A stretch of DNA of 64,000 nucleotides from Virgisporangium ochraceum (lineage in GTDB: Bacteria > Actinomycetota > Actinomycetes > Mycobacteriales > Micromonosporaceae), in contig NZ_BOPH01000080.1 of the NCBI RefSeq assembly GCF_016863655.1, forward strand, positions 1 to 64,000, written 5' to 3'. The notes under the pieces are model-generated. The model saw only the letters and a program-made list of their open reading frames with translations, was not told where the DNA came from and did not search any database. Position numbers and translations under genes: made by a program. Positions 29,424 to 38,978 of this stretch are shown here, piece by piece (position 1 is the stretch's first letter; the number at the start of each line of letters is the position of its first letter).

Positions 29424-30764
29424 ATGACCACCAGCTATGTCCCGACGGGTTCGTCGGACCTGCTCGTCGCGCGTTTCGCCGGTGGCCGGTCCGGTACCGA
29501 GGTCATGACCTGGGGTCAGCAGTGCATGTGGATCGCGACCGCGAAGATGGGCCCGGCCAACTACTTCCTGAACATGCGCCGGCTGGTGCCGTTGTCGGTC
29601 CGCGCCGGGATCCGGCCCGCCTCGGTCGCGACGGCAGTCGGGGAGCTGATGGGGCGGTACGAGGCCCTGCGGACCCGTTACTCCACAGTGGACGGTGAGT
29701 TCCGGCAGACCGTCACCGACGTCGGTGAGCTTGCGCTGGAGTCGGCCGAGGCCGACGGCACGGGCGACCTCGACGCGGTCGCCGACACCATGTGCGACCG
29801 GATGTGGCGGCGGCCGTTCGACTACGACAGCGAGCTGCCCCTGCGGGCCGGTGTGGTCACCCGCGACGGCATCGTCCGGCGGATCGCGCTGGTGTTCAGC
29901 CACCTGTCGGTCGACGGCTACGCGATCGACCTGCTGCTGCGCGATCTGCGGCTGATCCTGCTCCGCGGACGGCAGCCCGCGTTCACCGGCTGGCATCCGC
30001 TCGACCTGGCCCGCGCGGAGGCGACCACGCGGGCCGCGGCGAACGCCCGCGCCGTGCGGTACTGGGCCGACCGGTACCGCGTCATCCCGCCGACCATGTT
30101 CCCGGAGGTGGCCGGGTTCGCCGACCCGCCGTTCCAGCGGTACCTGCTGTCCTGGCCGGCCCTCGACGCGGCCGTGCGCGAACTGGGCCGCCGCCACCGC
30201 ACCAACACCTCGACGGTGCTCCTGGCCGCGACCGTCGACCTCGTCGGCCGGCTGACCGGGCACGACACGGTCGCGGCGCAGATCCTCGTGAGCAACCGGT
30301 CGCAGCCGGGACACGACGCGCTGGTCGGCACGCTGGTCGAGGGCGGGCTGCTCGTCGTCGACGTCGCCGACCGTCCCCCGCTGGCGGACCTCATCCCCCG
30401 CACCTGGCAGGGCGCGCTCCGCGCGTACCGCAACGCCTACTACGCACCGGTCGACCGCGAGGACGCCACCGACCGGGTCAGCGCGGAGCGCGGCACCGAG
30501 ATCGAACCGTACTGCTGCTTCAACGACATGCGCCAGGGCGGCGACGACAGCGCGCCGGCCGCCTCCGTCGACACCGGCGGACCCCCGGTGCTGGTGGTCG
30601 AGGAGCCACCGAAGCGGATGCACTGCCGCTTCTGCGTCCAGCTCGACCACACGCCGGCCGGGCTCGGCGTGCGGCTGCTGGCCGACACCCGCTACCTGCC
30701 GCCGGACGCGATGCGCGGGTTCCTCCACGAGCTGGCCGACCGGGTCGTGGCCGCCGCGTCCTGA
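29424..30764 (+). CDS. Free-standing NRPS condensation-domain protein with altered active site
   Basis: The product has 446 residues and is a single condensation-domain fold. It begins MTWGQQCMWIATAKMGPANYF, continues with YEALRTRYSTVDGEF and RRPFDYDSELPLRAGVV, and ends with a typical second half. The HHxxxDG motif reads SHLSVDGYA, so the first histidine is serine while the second (catalytic) histidine and the DG are kept. It may form an amide or ester bond in trans, or tailor a carrier-bound intermediate. ATG 29424 is preferred (AAAGGA ten bases upstream) over GTG 29415. It is divergent from the main operon and probably shares its control region. Confidence 0.85.
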   Translation: MTTSYVPTGSSDLLVARFAGGRSGTEVMTWGQQCMWIATAKMGPANYFLNMRRLVPLSVRAGIRPASVATAVGELMGRYEALRTRYSTVDGEFRQTVTDVGELALESAEADGTGDLDAVADTMCDRMWRRPFDYDSELPLRAGVVTRDGIVRRIALVFSHLSVDGYAIDLLLRDLRLILLRGRQPAFTGWHPLDLARAEATTRAAANARAVRYWADRYRVIPPTMFPEVAGFADPPFQRYLLSWPALDAAVRELGRRHRTNTSTVLLAATVDLVGRLTGHDTVAAQILVSNRSQPGHDALVGTLVEGGLLVVDVADRPPLADLIPRTWQGALRAYRNAYYAPVDREDATDRVSAERGTEIEPYCCFNDMRQGGDDSAPAASVDTGGPPVLVVEEPPKRMHCRFCVQLDHTPAGLGVRLLADTRYLPPDAMRGFLHELADRVVAAAS

Positions 30765-30816
30765 ACGCTACGCCGGCACCCCGTCGGCGCCGGCACCCGT
30801 CGACGGCCGAGACCCG

Positions 30817-31593
30817 TCAGGCGCCGGACGGTTCGGTCCAGGCGGTCGCGACCGCGCCACCGAACTGGTGACGCGTCTCCGCGAACGACGACTGGGACAG
30901 GGTGCTGGCGTTCACGCCCTGGCTCGCGGCGTACGCGGTGCCCTGGTCCTGGTCGAGGGTCTCGAACCACATCCGTTCGCCGCCGGACACGACACCCATG
31001 CCCCACCGGGCGGGCAGGTCGGCAACGGCGGCCGTGAAGACAACGAGCGGCTTCATGTCGGCTTCCTCCTCCAGGTCGGGGTCGGGCAGGGGAGTGGTCG
31101 GGCGGAACGGTTCGAAGTAGCGGACGAACAACGACGTCTTGTCCTGGCCCTCGGAGTCGCGGAAGTAGGAGATGTGCGTGTGCGACTCGTGGTCGTCGCT
31201 TCCGGAGTCGGGGAGGATGCCCAGCGCGTCGTACCTCGTCACCCCGCCGGAGGGTGAGCGGCGGCCGATGATCTCGCGGATGTTGCGCGTGTCGGCCGTC
31301 CCCGCGCGGCACTGCGCGATGAGCCAGGAGGTCAGCTCGTACAGCTCCCGACCGGACAGGCCGCCGATGTCGAGGGCCATCGCGGCGTTGCTGCCCGGCC
31401 GGTCCAGGTCGGTCTGGCGCTTGGAGTAGTCGGTGTGCAGCTTCCCGATCCGGGCGAGCACGTCGTTGCCGACGTGGTAGCCGCCCTTCGACCGGTGCGA
31501 CTGGTCACCGACGATCCCGATCGAGGCACCGGGGATCCCGCGGCTGATCAGGTAGTTGCGCGCCTGGGTCAGGGCCGGATCGGGGTAGCTCAT
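30817..31593 (-). CDS. Hedgehog/DD-peptidase-fold-like protein
   Basis: This encodes 258 residues. A pattern SHRSKGGYHVGND, then AMALDIGG, then ESHTHISYF gives a spaced H...D...H set, as used for zinc in the DD-peptidase (M15/VanY) fold. The spacing is plausible but the classical SxHxxGxAxD motif is not exact. The C-terminal 70 residues (PLVVFTAAVADLP onward) are a separate small domain that mentions no known motif. There is no signal peptide. ATG 31593 follows GTGGAGG. It may be a cell-wall or phage-derived hydrolase; the call is tentative. Confidence 0.5.
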   Translation of the reverse strand: MSYPDPALTQARNYLISRGIPGASIGIVGDQSHRSKGGYHVGNDVLARIGKLHTDYSKRQTDLDRPGSNAAMALDIGGLSGRELYELTSWLIAQCRAGTADTRNIREIIGRRSPSGGVTRYDALGILPDSGSDDHESHTHISYFRDSEGQDKTSLFVRYFEPFRPTTPLPDPDLEEEADMKPLVVFTAAVADLPARWGMGVVSGGERMWFETLDQDQGTAYAASQGVNASTLSQSSFAETRHQFGGAVATAWTEPSGA

Positions 31594-31662
31594 CGACCTC
31601 CACCTTCCGCGGTTGGTCCGCTGGAGTTTACGCATCGCGCCGACATGTGCCAGCGTGAGGCG

Positions 31663-32100
31663 ATGATGACGCTGCTACCGGGTCACGGCGTCGACCTGCC
31701 GTGGGCGGGCCGGTCGCTGCGGTTCGGCATGACGCTCGACGCGGTCCGCGGCGGTGTCGAGCCGCACGCGGACCTGCGCGACGCGTTCGTGTGCGGCTCG
31801 GGGTGGGCGAAGGAGTTCGCCGCCGGCGGCCTACGGGTCTGCGTCTTCGCCGACGAGGCCGGCGCCCTGTCCGGGGTGTCCGCGACCCGCGCGCCCGACG
31901 ACACGGCCCACATGCCGGTCGGCCTCCACGACATCGACCTGTTCGGATGGCCGGTCGGCGAGGTCCTCGACGCCCTGCGCGACACCGGCCGGCGCGTCCG
32001 GGCGACCCGCACCAGCGCCTGGGTCGACGGCGACCTGCACCTCGACTGGGCCCGTCACGCGACGTTCGTCGGCCACCTGTGCCTGTACGCCCTCCGCTGA
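31663..32100 (+). CDS. Conserved-looking hypothetical protein
   Basis: This encodes 145 residues beginning MMTLLPGHGVDLPWAGRSLRFG, with regular actinobacterial third-position GC and no membrane segment. It has aromatic and acidic patches (HDIDLFGWPVGEVLDALRDTG, SAWVDGDLHLDWARH). I do not recognise the family. The start ATG 31663 follows GAGG closely, and ATG 31645 is an alternative. It is divergent from the DD-peptidase-like gene, with about 70 bases between them for promoters. Confidence 0.6.
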   Translation: MMTLLPGHGVDLPWAGRSLRFGMTLDAVRGGVEPHADLRDAFVCGSGWAKEFAAGGLRVCVFADEAGALSGVSATRAPDDTAHMPVGLHDIDLFGWPVGEVLDALRDTGRRVRATRTSAWVDGDLHLDWARHATFVGHLCLYALR

Positions 32101-32102
32101 GG

Positions 32103-32234
32103 ATGAGGCGCCGCCGGCCGGGCACGGGCACCGTCGAGGTCGCGTCCGCGCACCGCGAGCACGGCCGGAGCATCAGCCCCGGTGAGGCCGTCGCCATCGA
32201 CCGGATCACGGCCGCGGTGGGCGCGTCCGCCTGA
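32103..32234 (+). CDS. Possible small gene or gene remnant
   Basis: Forty-three codons starting two bases after the previous stop have high third-position GC and read EVASAHREHGRSISPGEAVA and ITAAVGASA. It may be a small translationally coupled gene or the end of a deleted gene. No family is recognised. Confidence 0.3.
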   Translation: MRRRRPGTGTVEVASAHREHGRSISPGEAVAIDRITAAVGASA

Positions 32235-32250
32235 TCCGAAAGCGCGGGAC

Positions 32251-32583
32251 CTACGGCTCGCCCGCGTCGCGGGCGACCAGCGCGTCGAGCTGCCGCAGCG
32301 TGGTCCGTGCCCGCCCGGCGGCCAGCGACACGACCTGCGGGTCGAGGGCCGTCCCGATGTTGACCGTCGTCACCGGGTCCCACGGCGGGGCCGGCTGCGC
32401 CAGGTGGGCGACCAGCGGGTTGAGGTCGGGGTCGAACACCGCGTCGCCGACGTTCGGGATGTGGTCGAGCGTCACCGGCGCCGACCGGTGGTAGCCCGTC
32501 TCGCCGGCCCGGTACTCCGGTCGCGGCGTGGTCGCGGTGCAGTGTGCCGGGTCGCACCAGCTCGGATGCTCCAACTCCGCCAC
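32251..32583 (-). CDS. Small cysteine-containing protein (DUF6907-like)
   Basis: This encodes 110 residues from GTG 32583, with GGGAGG upstream. The start reads HPSWCDPAHCTATTP, a CxxxxC pair with histidine, followed by YHRSAPVTLDH and a C-terminal helix SLAAGRARTTLRQLDALV. This pattern resembles small actinobacterial proteins of the DUF6907 type. It is divergent from the SARP regulator, with 120 bases between. Function unknown. Confidence 0.6.
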   Translation of the reverse strand: MAELEHPSWCDPAHCTATTPRPEYRAGETGYHRSAPVTLDHIPNVGDAVFDPDLNPLVAHLAQPAPPWDPVTTVNIGTALDPQVVSLAAGRARTTLRQLDALVARDAGEP

Positions 32584-32703
32584 CGGATCCTCCCTGTCGC
32601 CCGCGCCCCCGCGTCGGCCGTCCCCGCGTCGGCTCCCGCAGGGTGAACGAGACACCCGCCGCCCGGTGACGACCGATCACTATGCTGGGCGCCGGGGGTG
32701 GCC

Positions 32704-35700
32704 ATGATCGATGCGTACTTCCGCATCCTCGGCCCGCTGGAGGCCGTCCGGAACGGCGCGCCGGTGCGCATTCCGTCCCGCCGTCAGCGCACGGTCCTGG
32801 CGACCCTGCTGCTCGACGCCGGCCGCACGGTGTCGGTCGACCGGTTGACCCGCGCGGTCTGGGGCGAACGGAGCCCCGACACCGCGCGCACCCAGATCCA
32901 CCACTGCGTGTCGCTGCTGCGGCGCCGGCTCGACGCACCCGACCTGATCGGCACCCGGTCCGCCGGCTACCTGCTCGCCGCCACCGCCGACCACCTGGAC
33001 GCGCTGGCGTTCGAGCGCTCCGTCCACACGGCCACGCAGCTCACCGCGCGGCACGAACCGGCGGCGGCCGCCGACGAGCTGCGGCGCGGGCTGGCGTTGT
33101 GGCGGGGCCCGGTGCTCGCGGAGCTCGACAGCCCGCTCGTCGCCGCGGCCGTGCGCCGGCTGAACGACCGTCGCCTGGCCGCGTGGGAGCAGGTCGCCGA
33201 GCTCGAGCTGGCCCTGGGCCGCGAGCACGCGCTCGTCGTCGACCTGCCCGGGGTGCTGGCCGAGGCGCCGATGCGCGAACGGCTCGCCGAGCACCTGATG
33301 GTCGCCCTGTACCGGTGCGGCCGCCAGGCCGAGGCGCTGGAGACCTACCGGCGGGTCCGGTCCGCGCTGGTGGAGAGCCAGGCGCTGGAGCCGGGCGCCG
33401 GCCTGCAGGAGCTGCAGCGTCGGATCCTCACCCGCGATCCGTCGCTGCGGGACGCGGAGGCCACGCCGGCGCCGCGCGGACCGCACGGTCCGTCGGTGGG
33501 GATCGCGTCGGGACCGGCGCGGGCCGCGTCGGTACCGGCACACACCCCGTCGGGACCGGCACAGCTGCCGCCGGTGCCCGGCGACTTCACCGGCCGCGAG
33601 GTGCCGCTCGAACGGATCACGGCGACGCTGGGCCGACCGCGGTCGGCGCTGCCGGTGGTGGCGATCAGCGGGCCGCCCGGCATCGGCAAGTCCACGCTGG
33701 CGCTGCGCGCCGCCGACCTCGTCCGTGGCCACTTCCCCGACGGCCAGCTCTACGTCGACCTCGCGGGTGCGCGGCCCGACGCGCTGGAGCCGCTGGCCGC
33801 GCTCGGACGCTGCCTGCGGGCGCTCGGCGTGCCCGACTCCGCGCAGCCGGAGAGCCTCGACGAACGGGCCGCCGCGTTCCGTGGCCGGCTGGCCGACCGG
33901 CGGATCCTCGTCGTCCTCGACGACGCCGGCTCGGCCGGGCAGGTGCGTCCGTTGCTGCCGGGCGCGGCGACGTGCGCCGTCCTGGTCACCTCCCGGCAGC
34001 GCCTCAGCGGGCTGGCCGGCGCCACGCACGTCCCCCTGGAGACCTTCACCCCGGCGGAGGCCGCGGGCCTGCTCACGCGGGTGGTCGGCGCCGACCGCGC
34101 CGACGCCGAGCCCGACGCCGTCGAGGAGATCGCGCGGTTGTGCGGGCACCTGCCGCTGGCGGTGCGGATCGCGGCGGCGCGGCTGGCCTCCCGGCCCGGG
34201 TGGCCGCTGTCGCGGATGGTCGAACTGCTCCGCGACGAGGTGGCCCGGCTCGACGAGCTCGCGGCCGGTGACCTGCAGGTGCGGGCCAGCCTGACGGTGG
34301 CCTACGAGGCGCTGCCGGCCGCCGCCCGGGCGGTGTTCCGGCTGGCCAGCCTGCTGGACGCGCCCCGGTTGCCCGTCTTCGCGGTCGCCGCCGCGCTCGA
34401 CTGCCCGCACCGGCAGGCACGGGCGCTGCTGGAGCTGCTGGTCGACGCGTCGCTGCTGGAGCCCACCGGGGGCCGGTACCGGTTCCACGACCTGATCCGC
34501 CTCTTCGGCCGCGAACGGGCCGTCGCCACCGACGACGCGGCCACCCGGTCCGGCGCGCTGCGCCGGGCCTTCGGAGCCTGGCTGGCGTGCCTGGAGACGA
34601 TGGTCGACCGGCACCACACGGGCACCCTCGCGCTGATCCGCACGACGGCGACCCGGTGGACGCCGGCGGGGACGACGTCCGGACCGGTGCCGGGTGTGGA
34701 TCCGATGACCGGGGAGGACGACCCGGTCGAGTGGTTCGACGCCGAGGCGGCCGCGCTGCCGGCGGTGATCCGGCAGGCCGCCGCGCTCGACGAGGCCGCT
34801 GTCGCGTGGCACCTCGCCGCGGCCGCGCAACCGTTCTACGAGCTGCGCGGCGGCTACGCGGAGGCGCTGGAGTGCCACCGGGTCGCGCTGGAGGCGTGCC
34901 TGCGCGCCGGCGACCGGCTCGGCCAGGCCGTGATGCTGCGCAACCGGGCCGACCTGTGGATCGAGCGCCCGGGCGCGGACCGCAACGACAAGGTCCTCGA
35001 CGCCCGGTCGGCGCTCGAGCTGTTCCGGGACCTCGGCGAGGAGCGGGGACTGGTCGACGCGCTCACGCTCTGCGCCGACAACTGGCGCGTCTTCGGCGAC
35101 CACACCACCGCCGGACAGCTGCTCGCCGAGGCCATCGACACCGCCGCCCGGATCGGCTACCCGTTGGGCGAGCGCAACTCGCTCCTGCAGCTCGCCATCA
35201 TCGAACGCGAACGGGGCCGCCCCCACGTCGCGCTGGCGCTGGCCGAGCGGTACCTGGCCCTGGTGGAAACCGGAACGAGCCGGCGCGACCACAGCGTCGC
35301 GCTCAACGTGGTCGGGCTGATCTGCGGGGTGGTCGGCCGGGTCGACACCGCGGAGCGGCTGTTCGTGCGGGCGCTGGAGATCTCCCGGGACGCCGGTGAC
35401 CGCGCGCAGGAGGCCTACACCCTCGTGCGGCTGGGCCAGCTCCTGGCGCCGCAGAAGCGCCCGGAGGCGCGCGACCTGCTGACGCGGGCGCTGGAGACCT
35501 GCCGCTCGATGGGCCTGCGGTTCGGCGAGGCGATCGCGCTGCACGGCCTCGGCGAGCTGGAGCTGGCCCACGGGCACCCGCGGCGGGCCGTCCGGCACCT
35601 GGAGCGGGCCACGGCGATGGTCTCGGACATGCGCTCGGCCTTCCTGCGGGCGGTGATGCTCACCGACCTCGGCGAGGCCCGGGCGCGGACCGGCGCCCAC

Positions 35701-35820
35701 CGGGCGGCCCGGCGGGCGTGGACCACGGCCGCCGACCTCTTCGACGGGCTCGGCAACACCGCCGGGGTGCACCGCGTCCGCACCGCGCTCGACGCCCTCC
35801 CGCAGCCGCCGACCCGGTAG
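32704..35820 (+). CDS. AfsR/SARP-family transcriptional activator (BTAD, NB-ARC, TPR)
   Basis: The product has about 1038 residues. Residues 1-95 form an OmpR-type winged helix (YFRILGPLEAVRNGAPV, QIHHCVSLLRRRLD, SAGYLL). Residues 96-245 form the BTAD domain. An NB-ARC ATPase follows with Walker A GPPGIGKST near 322 and RILVVLDDAGSAGQVRPLL. TPR-like helices fill residues 690-1038. Proteins of this class usually activate antibiotic clusters and bind direct repeats at promoters. ATG 32704 behind GGGGGTGG is preferred; GTG 32698 is possible. It lies 2 kb from the peptide cluster and is the best pathway-regulator candidate. That link is inference. Confidence 0.88.
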   Translation: MIDAYFRILGPLEAVRNGAPVRIPSRRQRTVLATLLLDAGRTVSVDRLTRAVWGERSPDTARTQIHHCVSLLRRRLDAPDLIGTRSAGYLLAATADHLDALAFERSVHTATQLTARHEPAAAADELRRGLALWRGPVLAELDSPLVAAAVRRLNDRRLAAWEQVAELELALGREHALVVDLPGVLAEAPMRERLAEHLMVALYRCGRQAEALETYRRVRSALVESQALEPGAGLQELQRRILTRDPSLRDAEATPAPRGPHGPSVGIASGPARAASVPAHTPSGPAQLPPVPGDFTGREVPLERITATLGRPRSALPVVAISGPPGIGKSTLALRAADLVRGHFPDGQLYVDLAGARPDALEPLAALGRCLRALGVPDSAQPESLDERAAAFRGRLADRRILVVLDDAGSAGQVRPLLPGAATCAVLVTSRQRLSGLAGATHVPLETFTPAEAAGLLTRVVGADRADAEPDAVEEIARLCGHLPLAVRIAAARLASRPGWPLSRMVELLRDEVARLDELAAGDLQVRASLTVAYEALPAAARAVFRLASLLDAPRLPVFAVAAALDCPHRQARALLELLVDASLLEPTGGRYRFHDLIRLFGRERAVATDDAATRSGALRRAFGAWLACLETMVDRHHTGTLALIRTTATRWTPAGTTSGPVPGVDPMTGEDDPVEWFDAEAAALPAVIRQAAALDEAAVAWHLAAAAQPFYELRGGYAEALECHRVALEACLRAGDRLGQAVMLRNRADLWIERPGADRNDKVLDARSALELFRDLGEERGLVDALTLCADNWRVFGDHTTAGQLLAEAIDTAARIGYPLGERNSLLQLAIIERERGRPHVALALAERYLALVETGTSRRDHSVALNVVGLICGVVGRVDTAERLFVRALEISRDAGDRAQEAYTLVRLGQLLAPQKRPEARDLLTRALETCRSMGLRFGEAIALHGLGELELAHGHPRRAVRHLERATAMVSDMRSAFLRAVMLTDLGEARARTGAHRAARRAWTTAADLFDGLGNTAGVHRVRTALDALPQPPTR

Positions 35821-35904
35821 CGGATCGATAGGGATCCGGTCGCCGCCTCGATCACACTCTGACCCGGAGCGGATCGGGCCGGATGTCTACGGGGGACAGT
35901 CAGG

Positions 35905-36816
35905 GTGGATGTGATCGCGACCGATGGCGGGCGCCGGTTGACGGTGTCCGGGAGCTATCTCGACGAGGCCCGGGAGTGCCTGACGAACGCCGGGCGCGAC
36001 CAGTGCCTCGTGCTGATCCGGCCGGGGGAGTACCCCGGGCTGCGGGCCGCGGCCGTCGACGTCCTGGCGGCGACGTTCCTGGAGAAGGACGGGGTCGAGC
36101 CGGAGTCCTACGCGCGGCACCTGGCCGAGCTCGAACCGCAGCACTTCGTGCTGCTGCTCAAGGACGGACCGGCGGGACCGGTCCCGGTCGGCGCGGCACA
36201 GATGTCGGTGCACGAGCGTCGGCCGCCCGACAGCGTGCGCGACATCGGGACGGTGTTCGGCCACGACGTCACCGAGGTCTGCGCCAGGACGGTGGCGCCG
36301 AGCGGCCGCACGCTGCCCGACCTGTCCGCGGACCTGCGGTCGGTGGCCGGTGTCGAGGCGCTCGCGGTGTGGCCGGAGTACCGGGTGGCCCGGGCCGCAC
36401 CGTATCCGCACCTGTTGTACGCACAGGTGATCCGCTACCTGGTGCACCGCGGCGTCCGGTACATCACCGCGATCCTGGACATGCGCCGGGGCGAGGTGTT
36501 CACCCAGCTGCAGAGCGCGTTGCGGGGACCGTTCACCGCGTACGGCGTGCCGATCCGGCCCCGGGTCTACTGGACCGAGGGGCGCTGGGCGCACCTGTGC
36601 AACCGGGAGGTCCCGCTCGACGCCGACGGGCAGCCGCTGGTGTCCGTGCCCAACTGCAGCGCGCCCGCCTACATCGAGGTCGCGTCGTGGCTGGACCGCA
36701 TCCGCGCCGGCGACCTGCGTGACCGGGTCGCCTACAGCCGCATCGTCGGTGACGGGCTGACCCGGTACGCGGCGTTCGACCCGAGCTTCGAACGGGACCT
36801 CGTGGCGTCGACGTGA
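35905..36816 (+). CDS. Unknown protein, possible GNAT-type acyltransferase fold
   Basis: This encodes 303 residues from GTG 35905 (GGGGGA eight bases upstream). The segment PVGAAQMSVHERRPPDSVRD, then VEALAVWPEYRVARAAPYPHLLY and VIRYLVHRGVRYITAILDM, looks like the strands and helices of a GNAT or autoinducer-synthase-like acyltransferase. I see no exact acetyl-CoA motif. No signal or membrane segment is present. The neighbours give no further clue. Confidence 0.5.
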   Translation: MDVIATDGGRRLTVSGSYLDEARECLTNAGRDQCLVLIRPGEYPGLRAAAVDVLAATFLEKDGVEPESYARHLAELEPQHFVLLLKDGPAGPVPVGAAQMSVHERRPPDSVRDIGTVFGHDVTEVCARTVAPSGRTLPDLSADLRSVAGVEALAVWPEYRVARAAPYPHLLYAQVIRYLVHRGVRYITAILDMRRGEVFTQLQSALRGPFTAYGVPIRPRVYWTEGRWAHLCNREVPLDADGQPLVSVPNCSAPAYIEVASWLDRIRAGDLRDRVAYSRIVGDGLTRYAAFDPSFERDLVAST

Positions 36817-36910
36817 CACCGGCTCCGGGGCAGCGCGGGTTGCGCCGGTCTGGTAAGACATCGGTCTCCGCGCCGATGTGGCGCCTCAGCCCGCAGAGGT
36901 GGGATCACCA

Positions 36911-38137
36911 GTGACGCCGCCGCCGAACCAGCCCGGGTCGCCGGAACAACCGGAACAGCCACCGCAGCACCAGCCGGACCCACCCCAGCCGTCCCAGCCG
37001 GAGCCGTCCCAGTCGGAGCCCTCCCAGTCGGAGCCCTCCCAGCCGGAGCCGCCCCGGCAAGATCCGTCCCAGCCGCACCAGTACCAGGCCGGGCCGCCGC
37101 CGCAGCAGCCGTCCGCCGCTCCGGGCGGGTGGGATCCGGCCGCGCCGGGCGGGTGGGATCCCGCCTCGGCGTCGGGGGTGCCGCACGGCGGGTACGCCGT
37201 GCCGCCGCCCACGTTCGGCTACCCCACCGGCGACCCGGTCTTCGACCCGCTGATCAGCCCCGACTACAACGGATGGTTCAGCCGCGCGACGGCACTGGTC
37301 AAAGCCGGCTGGCGCCCGCTGGCCGCGCTGCAGGCGATCGGCGTCGTGGCGGTGATGGTGGTGCAGCTGCCGGTCATCCTGTGGACGGTGTCGGTCGCCA
37401 GCGACCTGTCGTACACCGTGGAGGACGACCCCACTGGCACCGCTGACCTCGGTCCGCTGTTCGGCGTGATCGGGCTGGCCCTCGCCGGTGGGTTCCTCTC
37501 GATCGTGGTCGCCGCGCTGGTGACGCTGGCGAGCATCCGCGTCGGGGTGGCGGTCGCGACCGGCGCCGAGCCGAACGTCGGCGAGGCGTTGCGCGGCTCG
37601 ATGGGACGCATGTTCCCGTTGCTCGGGTGGCAGATCGTGGCCGGGCTCCTCATCGTCGTGGGCGTGTGCGCGTGCGTCCTGCCGGCGATCTACCTGTACG
37701 TGGTGTTCATGACGGTCCCGGCGGTCGTCGCGTTCGAGCGGACGAACGTCATCTCCCGGTGTTTCCAGCTGTTCCACCGGGACCTCGGGGCGGCCGTGGC
37801 CCGCCTCGCGACGATCCTGGGCTTCACCATCGCCGCCAGTGTCCTCGGCGGGATCATCGACGCCATCATCAGCTCGGCCACCGGCGCCTCGGCCGGCCAG
37901 TTCGAGGCGGTGCCGAGCGACGTCACCACCGGCGCGCTGATCGGCGGCTACCTGCTGTCGACCCTCGTCGCGGCGCTGATCGGCGCGGTCGCGGCCGTGT
38001 TCACGTCGCAGCTGACCCTCACCGCCTACGCCGACCTGCGTGCCCGCGTCGAACCGCTGTCGACGCCGGTGCTCGCGTCGGAGCTGGGCCTGCAGCCACC
38101 GGCGACCGCGGCGGGGCCGGCCCCCACGACCTGGTGA
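36911..38137 (+). CDS. Integral membrane protein with Pro/Glu/Ser/Gln-rich N-terminus
   Basis: The product has 408 residues from GTG 36911. The first 105 residues are low complexity, with a QSEPS/QPEPS repeat encoded by 15-base units and GGWDPAAPGGWDPAS. Six or so membrane segments follow (LAALQAIGVVAVMVVQLPVI, FGVIGLALAGGFLSIVVAAL, IVAGLLIVVGVCACVLPAIY). The layout matches actinobacterial membrane proteins annotated as glycerophosphoryl diester phosphodiesterase membrane-domain-like. There is no enzymatic motif. Its stop overlaps the patatin start (GTGA), so the two are probably a functional pair. Confidence 0.75.
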   Translation: MTPPPNQPGSPEQPEQPPQHQPDPPQPSQPEPSQSEPSQSEPSQPEPPRQDPSQPHQYQAGPPPQQPSAAPGGWDPAAPGGWDPASASGVPHGGYAVPPPTFGYPTGDPVFDPLISPDYNGWFSRATALVKAGWRPLAALQAIGVVAVMVVQLPVILWTVSVASDLSYTVEDDPTGTADLGPLFGVIGLALAGGFLSIVVAALVTLASIRVGVAVATGAEPNVGEALRGSMGRMFPLLGWQIVAGLLIVVGVCACVLPAIYLYVVFMTVPAVVAFERTNVISRCFQLFHRDLGAAVARLATILGFTIAASVLGGIIDAIISSATGASAGQFEAVPSDVTTGALIGGYLLSTLVAALIGAVAAVFTSQLTLTAYADLRARVEPLSTPVLASELGLQPPATAAGPAPTTW

Positions 38138-38973
38138 CGCGCGCCCTGGTACTCGGAGGCGGCGGCATCACCGGGATCGGGTGGGAGATCGGTCTGCTCA
38201 GTGGGCTCGCCGCCGCCGGCCTGGACGTCGACGCGCCCGACGTCGTCGTCGGCACGTCCGCCGGATCGGTCGTCGGTGCCCAGCTGTGCGGCGGCGTCCC
38301 GCTCGAGGAGCTGTACGAGCGTCAGCTGGCGCCACCGGCCGGCGAGCTGGCGGCGACCCTGGGGCCCCGCGTGCTGATGCACCTGGCCGCCACCGGCCTC
38401 GGCCGCGACGCCCGGGCGGCCCGTGCCCGCCTGGGCCGGCGGGCGCTGCGCGCGACGACCGTCCCGGAGGCGGAGCGCCGGGCGGTCATCGCGGGCCGGC
38501 TCGCGCGTCACGAATGGCCGGAGCGGCCCCGGTTGCTGGTCACCGCGGTCGACGCCGAGACCGGCGAGGCGGTGACCTGGGACCGCGACAGCGGCGTGAG
38601 CCTTGTCGACGCCGTCGCCGCGAGCTGTGCGGTACCGCTGGTGTGGCCGCCGATGACGGTCGGCGGCCGGCGCTACATCGACGGCGGTGTCCGGTCGTCG
38701 ACCAACGCCGACCGTGCCACCGGATGCTCCCGGGTGGTGGTCCTGGCGCCGGTCACCGCGGCCGTCCGGCGGTCGGGCCGGGTGTCGCGGCAGCTGGCCT
38801 CGCTCGGTCCGGACGTGCGTGCGGTGGTCTGCACGCCGGACGCGCGGGCGCGGTCGGCGGCCGGTCGCAACGCCCTGGACCCGGCCCGGCGGGCGGCGGC
38901 CGCCCGCGCCGGTCGCCGTCAGGCGGCCGAGCTCGCACGGGCGGTCGCCGCCGTGTGGGACCGCAACCGGTAG
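38134..38973 (+). CDS. Patatin-like phospholipase
   Basis: This encodes 279 residues with the complete patatin signature: the oxyanion loop LVLGGGGITGIGWEIGLL at the very start, the nucleophile elbow GTSAGS near residue 43, and the aspartate in RRYIDGGVRSS. These enzymes are serine/aspartate lipid acyl hydrolases. GTG 38134 overlaps the upstream membrane-protein stop. There is no signal peptide, so it acts in the cytoplasm or at the inner face of the membrane. The C-terminus is Arg/Ala-rich helix. Confidence 0.88.
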   Translation: MTRALVLGGGGITGIGWEIGLLSGLAAAGLDVDAPDVVVGTSAGSVVGAQLCGGVPLEELYERQLAPPAGELAATLGPRVLMHLAATGLGRDARAARARLGRRALRATTVPEAERRAVIAGRLARHEWPERPRLLVTAVDAETGEAVTWDRDSGVSLVDAVAASCAVPLVWPPMTVGGRRYIDGGVRSSTNADRATGCSRVVVLAPVTAAVRRSGRVSRQLASLGPDVRAVVCTPDARARSAAGRNALDPARRAAAARAGRRQAAELARAVAAVWDRNR

Positions 38974-38978
38974 GGGGC

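Noticed and set aside
29156-29698. Open plus-strand frame of 180 residues in the control region
   Set aside because: No recognisable motif, poor codon pattern, and it runs into the condensation gene in another frame.
32680-35772. Long minus-strand frame opposite the SARP regulator
   Set aside because: Antisense artefact of high GC content; the plus strand has winged-helix, BTAD and NB-ARC motifs.
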